Of a stretch of 64,000 bases of DNA, positions 1 to 10,162 are shown piece after piece. Each line of letters opens with the position of its first letter. Position 1 is the first letter of the stretch. Below the pieces are notes generated by a model. It was given only the letters and a program-made list of their open reading frames with translations. It had not been told where the DNA came from and made no database searches. Source of the stretch: Craterostigma plantagineum (taxonomy: Eukaryota > Streptophyta > Magnoliopsida > Lamiales > Linderniaceae); NCBI GenBank assembly GCA_027422505.1, contig JAPQWV010001413.1:1-64000 (forward strand), given 5' to 3'. A program made the translations under genes and the position numbers.

Positions 1-162
1 ATATATATATCCTTAAATATGGCAAGCTAGATGCATGTTGATTTTGCACATAAACTAACATTCTTGACTGAAAATTTATACTCAAACAAACAAAAAATAA
101 TAAAACAAGAACAACTAAAACACAATATACTATATAGATTTTGTAAGAATTCTTGATCATCA

Positions 163-429
163 TCAATCATCACTTGGTCTTCTAACAGATTTCGACTTCT
201 TAATCCTCCGATTCTTGTCATCGAAACTACTCCAACTGTAACACTCGGTATCGCGAAATGATCGATGGCCGCCGCCGCCGACTGTCCACCGCCGCCGCCG
301 TCCATTTGCCGGCGGCTGCCGCCACTCCTCAGCCACGACGAGAAAAAGTAACCACCGCCGATTTACCCTCCGCCTCTTCTTCTTCTCCCTTCTCCTTCCG
401 CATCCGCTCAGTTGCCTAGGGCTCGACAT
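163..429 (-). CDS. possible small basic protein, unrecognised
   Basis: An 88-codon open frame that is very rich in Arg and Lys at its N-terminal end and has a Gly run from a GCC/GGC-rich stretch near 265-305. It ends in a Lys/Arg/Ser-rich tail. I do not recognise a family. The codon bias of the GCC-rich stretch keeps several frames open on both strands, so the frame may be fortuitous. It could be part of an exon of a gene extending off the left edge. Low confidence. Confidence 0.2.
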   Translation of the reverse strand: MSSPRQLSGCGRRREKKKRRRVNRRWLLFLVVAEEWRQPPANGRRRRWTVGGGGHRSFRDTECYSWSSFDDKNRRIKKSKSVRRPSDD

Positions 430-584
430 TTGGAGTGTAAAACGTCTCTATGGCTGCAATTCTACGAATTTCGTGAAGGTCACCACCACCCTCACCGTAG
501 GGACCACTGGTATAGCCACCTGAATTTTAAAAAATTAATAACGAAAATTAAAATAAATAGGCATTTATGTCATATTAGCAACTT

Positions 585-806
585 TTGAAGCTTGTTCATA
601 ATGTTCACGTGACATTATTCAATGAACAATATAATGATAGTAAAGAAGTTGAAATCGAACGCAAGACAATGGGGCTAAGTATGTTTTCTTTGTCTGTAAA
701 ACATGGGATTGTGCTTTGTCTCTATCAATCAGATGCTCCCACGTCAGAGATCAGAGAAGCGTTATTAAAGCAAAAGTACGTTGCTTATGTGCATAAAAAG
801 CAATGA
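585..806 (+). CDS. short open frame, possible terminal exon, unrecognised
   Basis: A 73-codon open frame that stays open upstream to an AG at about 570, so it could be a last exon rather than a free-standing gene. The peptide is of mixed composition and looks protein-like: it has an acidic/basic middle and a C-terminal stretch with SEIREALLKQKYVAYVHKK. I cannot assign a family and see no partner exon nearby. It may equally be a gene relic between the left edge and the ANKRD13-like gene. Confidence 0.2.
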   Translation: MKLVHNVHVTLFNEQYNDSKEVEIERKTMGLSMFSLSVKHGIVLCLYQSDAPTSEIREALLKQKYVAYVHKKQ

Positions 807-1168
807 ACTAAAGCAAAAGCAGATTAAGAATGGGAAAGGAAATCTTCACACTGATTCAGAAGACAGGTTTTTGGGTCCCATGGAAAATCATTTGACTCTT
901 TAGTCTTTCTTTGTTGCTCTGCTTCAATGCTGATTCCCACTTTTTGTTTCTTTACATACGGCAGATAATAAAGAAAAAGCAAGAACTGAAATCGATTTCC
1001 AGTAAAATGAAATATACTCCCAATTTGAAAATAAAAATTTGATATCAAATGGCGCGAATTTAATATTTAATAAATGCTTCTTGAATGAACAAAACAGAAT
1101 TGATTCACCTACGAGACCTATATGGAAATTATTATAACGTCTAAAATGAAATTAATTTTAGCTCGTAC

Positions 1169-2577
1169 CTTAACGGGAAAGGTCCCGGGTGGAAACGTCG
1201 TCGTCAACACTTCCCTCAGTCTCCTAAACGGCCTTCACCTTGTTGGCCAAAATATCGAGTAACGGCGTTAACCTCCCGTCTTCAATGGAAAATGATCCGT
1301 CAGCCAAACCGTGGGCCTCAGGTTCTTAGCGTACTCCTTCTCCTTCGTCTGCGGAGACGCCGCCGCCACTTTGGCCGCCGCCGCTTTCCTCCTCACCGCC
1401 GCCGGAATGATGTCTACGCTCTTCCTCGAAACCGTCACGTAGTCCCTATCTTCTCTCACGAAGCTACTGTGCCTTCGCGTCCTATCGTTACTCGAGCTCA
1501 CGCTGAACCTCGGATTCTCCGCCACTATAAAATCCTCGTCGGCGTCTTCGTCGATTTCCAAAGGCAGAACGCACGTCGGCGACAGTTCTTCGGATGAGCT
1601 GTTCAGCTTGCGAGATCGGAAAGTGAAGGTCACGTTGTTCATTTCGTAGACTCTGGCCTTGTAATCGCCGACGTTCTCCGTCTTCTCCTGGCGTCTCCAG
1701 TTCGTACGGCCGATCAATTCCGCCTTGGTGACGTCCATTCCCGGACGGTAGACGCTCGTCTGCGAGCAGAAATTGGCGATTTCATTATCCGACAGCGAAT
1801 TGCCGGCGTTCTCAAAGGCGTCGTAGATCTTCTTGTCGTCGTGATTTAGGATGACGAGAGATCCACGTGGCACGCCGTGGCTGGCGTCGTCGTCGAAATC
1901 GTTCAGAAATAGGAAGCTCTGATTCGCTCGCTGGATTTTCAGTCCGTCGTAGCCGGCGAGCGACGTGTCGGCTCGCAGATTCCCATCTCTCTTCCATATC
2001 TTGTAAGTATCCGACGGTGCAATTTGTTGACGAACGGCACAATCGAGCTTTCGAAGTGAAACTCAATCTCCATGTAAAAGTCCCTCATACGCCTCAACGC
2101 CTCGACTAGCCTCGGCATCCGCCGCCTCCACTTGCTCCACGCCGCCGAGTGGTGGTGCTGGACCAGAGCCTTCACGATCTCCGGCCTCCGCCGCAGCAGA
2201 GCTTCTTGCAGAGGATTCCAACCGGCCACGTTCTGCAGCGACGCGTCGGCGCCGCATCGACGAGCAATTTCACCGCGGCGGCGCGTTCAGCCGGACTGCG
2301 AGGTGGAGCGAGGGTTCTTCAACGTTGTCCCTTCGGTCGACCGCGGCTGAGATCTGATCGGCGATTTGTTCCAACGCAAGTGACTGGGACAGCGTCAGGC
2401 TCGCCGCCGTGACCGATGACTCCGGCGGCAGTTTGGGCAGGGCGTTGAGGAGTTTGGCCAGCGTGGTGTGGTCGGAGAGTGCCACGGCGTAGTGAATCGG
2501 ACTGTGAGCGTAGTCCTTGGGGTTGATGACGGTGAACGACGCCGTCGGCGACGTTTGGGCGTGGGCGGTTTCGACAT
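1169..2577 (-). CDS. ANKRD13-like ankyrin repeat / GPCR-chaperone domain protein, frame-broken
   Basis: Read from 2577 leftwards, the peptides match plant ankyrin-repeat proteins of the ANKRD13/GPCR-chaperone family. In order these are DYAHSPIHYAVALSDHTTL and PSLHLAVRL (ankyrin repeats), GWNPLQEALL, WSKWRRRMPRLVEALRRMRDFYMEIEFHFE, then the chaperone-domain core with YRPGMDVTKAEL, TNWRRQEKTE and VWLTDHFPLKT, and finally LTPLLDILANKVKAV and REVLTTTFPPGTFPVK before a GT donor at 1168. The segments lie in different frames. I count at least four one-base breaks: near 2280 and 2245 in GC runs, near 2028 where an A run is one short, and near 1225. The ATG at 2577 is itself out of frame with the first ankyrin segment. 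Family members bind ubiquitin or membrane cargo in animals; the plant role is poorly known. The C-terminal exon after the 1168 donor was not identified. An open stretch at 824-1048 (-) does not match the expected C-terminus. Confidence 0.75.
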
Positions 2578-2639
2578 ATTCTTATTATTTTTTTTCCCCA
2601 AAATTTGATTTGTTTTCTTCCTTTCCTTTGCGTTTCAAA

Positions 2640-4421
2640 GTTTCAGGGCATTATTATGGGGATGAGTATAAAAAGAAGAGGAAGTAAATGAGTTGGTGGA
2701 GAGGTTTTTCGAAGTTGGCTCGCTCTTTAACCCTTTCTATCTTTTCTTTTTTCTCTACTTAAATGATAATATTTAATTCAGCGTTACATTATTCCATAGT
2801 TTATTAATCACGAAAAGTAAGTCGTCCGTTTTCGAATATAACTGGTGATAAGGAGATTGATAGATATCATAACTGCTATTTAATATTATTTAGTTAATAT
2901 GAGACGTAAAAAAACCCAACCCAAACCCAAACCCAAACCAAATTAGTGGGAGACAAAATGTCTGCTGATGAAAAAGGTAGGGCAAATGGTCATTGAACTT
3001 AAAAACTTATCTGCGGTGAGGATTCCTACAGTATCGGGCACGACTTTTGGCGATTTTCTCGAAGGACGATTAAAGAGGCAAAGAATTCTCTTTTAACTGT
3101 ACTCTCCTGCTAATCTCTCTCGACAATCTATAAAATATAAGATATAAATCAAACGGTTGAATGGTAATAATAAATTATACGATTCTAACCAATAAAAAAT
3201 TATCTCATACACAAAAGGAATTGAAATATAATATATTTTTACATGCGGAATTGCGGTCTACTCATAGTGTGAAAAAACTATATACATAGTACACATCAAG
3301 GAAGAGTGTATATTATTATTACAAATAATCATAGAAGGACACAAAAGTATGCCTTGAGATTATAATAGATTGATCGATGGGAAGACGACAAGGGACTTAC
3401 TTGTCTGGGTCACTCGGACAGTATCCAAGTGGATCCCCCAAATCATATTACACTGCCAAATATAACTTTATAATAATTATATTTGTATATATGTACCAAA
3501 ATAGTAGCAGCATATTGTGCCAAAAGCTTTGCATGTTTGATCAATGAACTATTTAGAATTAAAAAAAAAAGGCTGTGTGAGATTAGTACTACCAGAGTAC
3601 CAATCGATTAGGGATACATTTTTCGGCCATTATTGCTAGGGCTTTTAAGGTTCAACTCTACGGGCTTTTACAAGATCGAAAAGGCCCATATATGAAATTA
3701 TTACTAATACTTTTTCTTTTTGGTTTTCATCAACGTGTCGACACACATATGCATCCAAGTAGTGTACTTGCAGCCATGTCTTCGTACAGAGTTTGTAATA
3801 TTTAGTAGTTTTCATAATGGGTAGAGTAAAATTAAAGATGCGAGGATTATCTAAGTGAAGGTGGAGTCATTATTATAAAAGTTAAATAGGTATGGGAGAC
3901 AATAGAAATGCATGTCATGTGTGACATTGAAGGTTAATGATGATGGCATGGCATGAATGGCAAAGCACAAGGACCACGTGACCTTCCTTTGTTAATATTT
4001 TATTAATAAATAAATAAATGAATCACAGTACATATTAGGTATGTAGTTTTAATCGTTCCTCTATAAGTAGTATTAGGTTAAGTGTGTTTTTTTTCTTCTT
4101 TATTAAGTTTTTTCTTTCTTTAATAAAATAAAAAGAGTCAGCATTGTGCAAATGTTAGAATATTAATTGAAGCAGCTCGAAGTCGGCAGCGCACGTCGGT
4201 AAAGTCGAAAGAGGACCAAAATAGAAATAAGGTAAAGTTAGAGCCCGAAAACGCAAAAAGGTTGCTCTCACGTAAATATTGTTAACCTATCAAAAAGGAA
4301 GAGAAACTTCCTATTCAAATACAAAGGTGTCGACGGAAAGTGCAATTCCACTCGGCAGTCGGCAGAAACGCACACACAGAGAGGATCAAGAATACTAAGA
4401 AGATTGATATTGAGGTGGAAA
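2640..4421. other. intergenic region, no gene seen
   Basis: AT-rich spacer between two divergently transcribed genes. It holds a short CCCAAA-type run near 2910-2940 and a T-rich stretch near 4085-4130. The last ~150 bases should be the 5' leader of the BAP31-like gene. I see no conserved coding segment. Confidence 0.5.
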
Positions 4422-5833
4422 TTGATTCATTTACTATTTGCGGTGGTGTTCGCCGAATGATTTTGATCGTGACGTTCTTGTTCAAGACGCCGATGCGTAA
4501 GCCTGTGATTTTGGGCCTTGACCGGGTCAACCGCGGCCGAGGTCCAATCTTGGTGAAGACCGTTGCCGGAACTGTGTTTATCGTGATGGTGGCTACACTG
4601 TACAATGTGATGGAGATCCAGCGGCGGTGGATCCTGGACGGTGAAGTCAATCCGACGGATCAGGTGATTCTAGCTAAGCGTATTCTGGAAGCTTCGCTCA
4701 TGGGTATGTGATTGTGATGAAACTGTTATTTTCGCTTTTTCTTTTCGCGTTTATGCTGTGTGCAAAGCATGATCGTGTGTGCGTCGATGCGGTGCTTAAT
4801 TGAGCTGGAAATTTCTGTAAATTTTGTGATCTGAGCTTGTGTCGTTGAGCTGTGTTTCGATGAGCGGAGACGCATCTCAGATGGGTGTTCGATTGTAAAT
4901 TTAGAACTTACATACAAAATGAGGGCAATCGCTGCATAAACCAAGTACATTGTTTTGCTAGACTAGACCAAAAATAATATTATGAGGTGGGATATCTATG
5001 GTTGATCTAATCTAACTTCTTCGAGAACGTGCAAAATTTTGATTTGCTGTCTGGAAATTATGTGAATCTTGTTTATTTCGAAATAGATGAATCGCATTGG
5101 TCACTCTTATGATTAAATTTGGTTTTGCAAGTGCTAGTTGCATGTATGGAAGGGGAAGCTAGTGGTAATTTCAAGTCAATTTGGACTCATGGTTGTTTCT
5201 AGATGATATTAAATAACGAGAGAAATATGAGAACGAAAAGCCCCGATGCATCTCAACTGAACAAGTTCGATGAAACAATAATAGCTTTATCGTATTCCAG
5301 TAGCTATGTAGTTGCATTACTGAGTTTGAGATTGCACAGGATTCGTAGCTGTAAAGGTTTCATTCGAAGTCTGAGTACCATTATTTGTTTATCTGCTCTT
5401 ACTGAAAGTACCACACAGTTGTTCACCTAGCGAGACATAATAACCGCAGGGTTTTCTTTATTCTGGGGCTGATGATCGATAGACTCCATCACTACAGCCG
5501 AGAACTGAGAGTTCGAAGGAAGACAACGGAAACAGCCAAGAAACCGACCCGCATCGCCGATGATATCAAGCCTTCGGTTTCTGAGGAAATAATGAAAGCA
5601 TTAGAAAAAGAAGTGAATGCCTTACGTGCGAAAAGTAAGCACCTCGAGACAGAGCTTGAGATTAAGGGCAAAGAGGTCAACAGTTCAGAAGCCAATGTAA
5701 TGGCTCTAAAGAAACAATCCGAAGGGTTTCTTCTGAATATGACAGACTGCTCGAGGAAAATCAGAACCTTCGAAGCCAATTGCGGTCCCTAGATCGAAGG
5801 TACTCCTCCTCAGAGACCAAGAAAGTCACATAA
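4422..5833 (+). CDS. BAP29/BAP31-like ER membrane protein, two exons, frame-broken
   Basis: The family (B-cell receptor-associated protein 31-like) is an ER integral membrane protein with three N-terminal membrane segments and a cytosolic coiled coil; it acts in ER protein sorting and export. Exon 1 (about 4422-4703) shows LLFAVVFAEMILIVTFLF, then FKTPMRKPVILGLDRV, RGRGPILVKTVAGT, NPTDQVILAKRILEASLMG. Intron 4704-5449 has GT and AG ends. Exon 2 (5450-5833) encodes the third membrane segment, IDRLHHYSRELR and a Lys/Glu-rich coiled coil ending ETKKVT before the stop at 5831. Breaks: one base missing near 4454 (FAE-M), one near 5464 (the stretch before IDRLHHY) and one near 5738 (LLEYDRLLEENQ). 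The usual initiator Met falls where the sequence reads TTG (about 4422), so the start is uncertain. About 220 codons would be normal for the family. Confidence 0.85.
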
Positions 5834-6705
5834 AGGTGCAACACTTCAACTACAACCTTGTGTGTTTATCTCCTGATTTTGTCTGTTTGCTCTTGATTGT
5901 TTTGTTTGTTTTTACCATTACGATGCGTTATCTAATTGTCCCATGTAAAGAATTATAAGAGGAAGGAAAATGGAGCTTTGTGGGGGGTGAAAATGTTCTG
6001 AACTGACCAGGTAAAGTCCTCATTAGTGATCAGCTAACTGTTCTGGAGTGATTGATAACACTAGTGAATTGGAGAAAGATTTGAGGTCCCTTTAGCTACT
6101 ATGTGATGATTATTTTCTCTTCTTTTCTTAGTTCTTTGTGATTGCTTCTTTCGTTGTGGGAGTCTTCTTCTGCTATCCAAAAAATTCACATTAGATGAAA
6201 TTGGCTAATTTAAGTAGCAAGATAATCTCAAAATTGGAATATCAGTATCTAATATTAATAAAATGCGATCCACAATGATCGGGTCTAAGATAAGGTGCAA
6301 TTCAGCGGTTCAAAATTGATTATTTTTTTCATCTAAGTAAAAGAAAAACTATGTAGTATAGTAAAAGTGAGATGATTTGTTCGAATTTCCGATTCGTTGC
6401 GGCTTTGACTTTTGTGTGGCGCATGGCATGCAAGAGTAAACAAAACGTATCTTAGTCATCAAATAGTAATTAAAGCTTATCCACCTACTAACTGCTATTG
6501 ATGTTATAAGCTACTTAATCACTTATCCGTACATACATACATATTTTGTTTTAATTTCGTCAAGCAATCAACTAATTGGGTGATTATACAATAAAAAACT
6601 TGCCAGTATCATGTCACCTAATATATCGAATAAGTGCATCTACAACATTTATTCGATATTATATTTTACGCTTGGCTCGGCGTTGGAATCAAGGTTGACG
6701 ATGTA
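5834..6705. other. intergenic region, 3' UTR of BAP31-like gene then spacer
   Basis: Holds the 3' untranslated part of the BAP31-like gene, then AT-rich spacer. No coding segment, RNA gene or clear repeat recognised. Confidence 0.4.
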
Positions 6706-6713
6706 GTTGAGAA

Positions 6714-7190
6714 TAGACCTGGGTAATGGATTGGGCCGGGCCGGTTCGGGCGGTTCACCGGTTCCGGTTCCCCGGTTCCGGTTCCACCGGTCCGGCACTG
6801 TTCCGGTCCCAGTTCCGGTTCCGGACCATTTTCCAGGGACGCACCAGAACCACGGAGCAGAACCATGGGTCACTAATGGGCGGTTCCGGTTCCAGAACGG
6901 TTCGGCCATAATATTTTTTTTTTAATTTTTTAAAACTATTTCGGAATTAAAAAAAAATTTTGAAACCCATTGGGCCGGTTCCGGTTCCGAACCGGAACTA
7001 GGAACCGTGGGTCGGAACCGGGAACCGGAACCGGTAATCCACGGTTCCTTGTTCCCGGAACCGGCCCAAACCACTTTTAATGGGCCGGTTACCGGTTCCA
7101 GAACCGGTTTTTACCGATTCCGGTTCTGGACCGGTTTCGTGGGCGGTTTTGGGCCGGTTCCGGATTGAACCGGCCCATTACCCAGATCTA
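6714..7190. mobile_element. hAT-type MITE packed with GGTTCC/GGAACC motifs
   Basis: A 477-bp non-coding element. The left end reads TAGACCTGGGTAATGG and the right end is its near-exact inverted copy (TAGATCTGGGTAATGG on the minus strand). It is flanked by the 8-bp direct repeat gttgagaa at 6706-6713 and 7191-7198; the flanking match can be stretched by a few bases if the inverted repeat is placed one base shorter. An 8-bp target duplication with TAG-start termini fits the hAT superfamily. The interior is two blocks of reiterated GGTTCC/CCGGTT separated by a short T/A-rich core near 6910-6965. No transposase is present, so it would need one in trans. Confidence 0.75.
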
Positions 7191-7198
7191 GTTGAGAA

Positions 7199-7990
7199 TA
7201 TTGAATATAAGTATGAACCAGAAATTTCAATTCTAACTACGTCGGTAAAATCATAGAATGTGGTTAAATCTGTAAAAGAGAACATTCGCTTTTGAAATAT
7301 GGGGAGGATACCTATCTCCGACGATGATGGAGGAGAGCCAAAATAAAAGAACAAATGGCTCGAGCCTAATATATAGGTCAACCTTTTGCATCATCATGAT
7401 AATATATGTACGTATGTAGATCTAATAGAAGTGTGGAATTTAAACTTATTCTTGAAACAATCAAAACTTTAATTATCATTTATTACTTGATTATAAATTA
7501 AAAAAAAGTCTCCAACAAAAGTCCATGCATAGTCCAATAATTTCGTACTTAACGTGCGAGACAGTGATTGATGGCTTGAGATTGTTGACCTCACAATTGC
7601 GTCAATCAAAGTACAAAAAAGAGTAGCTTGTTTTCCTAAAGGTTTCATCTTTCTTGCTAGAAAAGGGATAGATTCCAAAGCAACGATGGCTTAGACATCT
7701 AACAAGGAGAACCGAGTCGAATTTTAACATCTAATTGTAAATTTGAAATCGTATTCAATGCCAAATTGAAATTTTGACAAAAAGAAAAAAGGCATCCTTC
7801 CAATGTTCTATATATCTTGTATCCATAACAAGAAGAAAAACTACAGAAATTGAGGGAGAAAAAAATTCGATTACGAAGACTGCAATCCGAAATTTACTGA
7901 TAGGGGAATATACAGCAACCAATTAACACAAGAGATCCCAAAAACATTAATGGAAAAACCCTAAAACTGCCATTGCTCTTATCGCTCGTA
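7199..7990. other. spacer and 3' UTR of the WRKY gene
   Basis: AT-rich, with no conserved coding segment. The part nearest 7990 should be the WRKY 3' untranslated region. Confidence 0.4.
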
Positions 7991-10162
7991 CTAGCATTTA
8001 TTTACTCGTTCATTACCGTCGTTCTTCGAACCATCAATGATCGAAGATAAGGCGCGAGCCAACACAGCCGAGAAATTAGGATCTGCTGTCATCACACTCA
8101 CAGCATTCGCCAAAACCGCAGAATTTTGTGGCGAATTCATCGTTGGACCGCTGATGACATCATCAAATTTGACTTCGTTAGACATTTGCAGGCCCGAAAA
8201 GCTCGACTGGTTATAAAGGACCCGCCCGAAAACTTGGGGTGAATTAGGGTTTTTGAATAATATTACTATTGCTGCTGCTCGGCGTTGTTTGCGTTAGGTC
8301 TAATGTGATGTTGGAAAAGGCGCTGAGGCTGAGATTGATGCCATGTTCATCGTCGGCGTGTAATAGGGAAGAAGTTCGATGCGAGAAAATTAGGGTTTTT
8401 CGTTGGGTTGTCCGAACTAAGCATTGAGTTCGATAAAAGCATGTTGGCGGCGGCCGATGTGGTGGAAGCCATGGCCATGGCGGCCGGCGGCAAAGGGTGG
8501 TTGTGATTGCCTTCGTAGGTCGTGATTAAGATCGTTTTGTCCTCGGAGCATCTTTGCACCTATATATGATATAAAATGGTTTCAAAAATTGATGTAATAA
8601 TAATATGCATCTCGATATCATGATCAAATTATTGATAGGATGAGCAAGAAAAAAAAGAGGTATTTTTCAGTGACTTACTTGTTTTCTGACGGGGCAACTG
8701 TTGGCCATGGTGCAGCGGTAATAGCGCGTGGAAAGGGATTTCTTTCGCCATCTTTTGTCCGTATTTTCGCCATTGACACCCATCGGAAATCTGTTTTTTT
8801 CAAATCATATTACATTCGCATCTTATCTTTAAGGTTAGCAAATATCGCAGTATTAGATTAAACCCTTTTTTAAGGTACAAATTGAATATGACCATGGGAG
8901 CTTTCTGATCGGGCCCGAACGGAGACACGGGCTTTACGCATGATTGCTTCGTTGGATTGGTCAACAGGCTTTGGAGGCTTATTGTCGAGTTTGAGAGCTT
9001 TGTTATTAGGGTTCCAAGCTTGAGATTCAGGGCTTTGTTGCTATCGTTAATCGACTTTTTGCTCCCCGAAACTTCCGTGTTTTTGTTGGACCTCGGTGAT
9101 CCAGAAACTGTTCTTTCTTCGATGAAGAAATATTACATGTTTGCTCGTTGGTTGAGTTAGATCGAGGAACCAAGCTGAAGAACTGCCTTGGAAATATTTC
9201 TTTAACGGTCATGTTTCTCCTCAACGTATTTTCTGTTCAGAATCTTAGGAAAAAATAAAGAAAAACCTCGTTTACTAAACATGTAATTAATCATTCAAGA
9301 TTGATTGATTGTTGGAAACACGTACTAACCTCGTTTTGTGGTAATGGATCAGTTTTGAAATTTGTTTCTGAGGCGTCAGAGTCATGAGCTGCATATGAAG
9401 GCGGCGTAACTGTTGCTGACAATAGCGAGCATCCCATTTAATCTTTGATTTTCAGCTTTAATCCTTTCTAGTTTCTACTTGAAGTTGAGCCATTGTCTAT
9501 GAAAACAGAATATGAAAAGATATCATACATATTCATTGACACACACAAACACACATCTATAGATATATAATTGATCAAAATGAATATAATATATATAATA
9601 TATATATCTATAGATGTATACCTCTAGCTTTGCGCTCTTATCTTCTCCAAGAGACATTTCATCATCCATCGTCGATTGGTCACTTCCATTATTCGTAGTC
9701 AACAGTTGCAAACCAGTCTGAAGGGAAAAGAAGAATCATCAAAAAGACTACACGTCTCTCTGTCTCTCTCTAATTATATAAATACATATATATATATATA
9801 TATTATATATATATATATTATATATATATGCATTTATATTTATAGATATGTTAATATGTGAAATTCACGCACGTTAACACGTAGATTTCTGGGGTTTTCT
9901 TGTTCATCATCGAGCGTATTAATCTCCTTCTTGACCATAATATCATCAGCTGAGATTTTCGTCTCCGCGAAGAAATCGAATTCATTAACGGAATACTGAT
10001 CTTCTCCGACATGAGGGCAAGTCGAATCAATAGAGACATAATCTCTTTATTAATCATGTGATTGCTATCCAACCTCGAACTGTCTGAGAAAAGCCCAACT
10101 TGACGAGGATGATGATGTTGATCAGAATTGTCATGGGCGAGTAGTCCCCATCCTTTCTCCAT
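7991..10162 (-). CDS. WRKY transcription factor, group IIb, six exons
   Basis: A DNA-binding factor of the WRKY6/31/42 type that binds W-boxes in the nucleus. Exons on the minus strand: 10162-9873 (MEKGWGLL..., [20 protein letters not shown]), 9717-9622 ([11 protein letters not shown]...), 9496-9330 (zipper: [20 protein letters not shown], typical of group IIa/b), 9232-8893 (ends [13 protein letters not shown]), 8790-8679 ([16 protein letters not shown] and [15 protein letters not shown]) and 8559-7991 ([20 protein letters not shown], then [36 protein letters not shown] and a C-terminal [18 protein letters not shown]). The heptapeptide and C2H2 zinc finger (C-x5-C, H-x-H) are both complete. 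Intron positions around RARSE and after VRKQ are the usual ones for the group. Single-base breaks lie near 9450 and 9395, about 8897, and two inside the WRKY domain near 8745 and 8728, plus breaks in the C-terminal region. The exon 4 donor is GT but weak (GTCATA). Confidence 0.9.
9785..9832. repeat. AT microsatellite in WRKY intron 1
   Basis: Alternating TA/AT dinucleotides, interrupted, between WRKY exons 1 and 2. A related AT-rich stretch lies in intron 2 near 9575-9615. Confidence 0.8.

Noticed and set aside
824..1048. Open frame as the missing last exon of the ANKRD13-like gene
   Set aside because: The peptide does not match the expected VAIPVVPTIRVLVTF-type C-terminus, and no convincing acceptor ties it to the donor at 1168.
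2909..2942. CCCAAA-type run resembling telomere repeats
   Set aside because: The plant telomere unit is CCCTAAA. The run is short, lacks the T and is irregular, so it is simple sequence.
6649..6925. Overlapping GTGTG/PVPVP-type open frames
   Set aside because: Low-complexity translations of the GGTTCC array inside the MITE.
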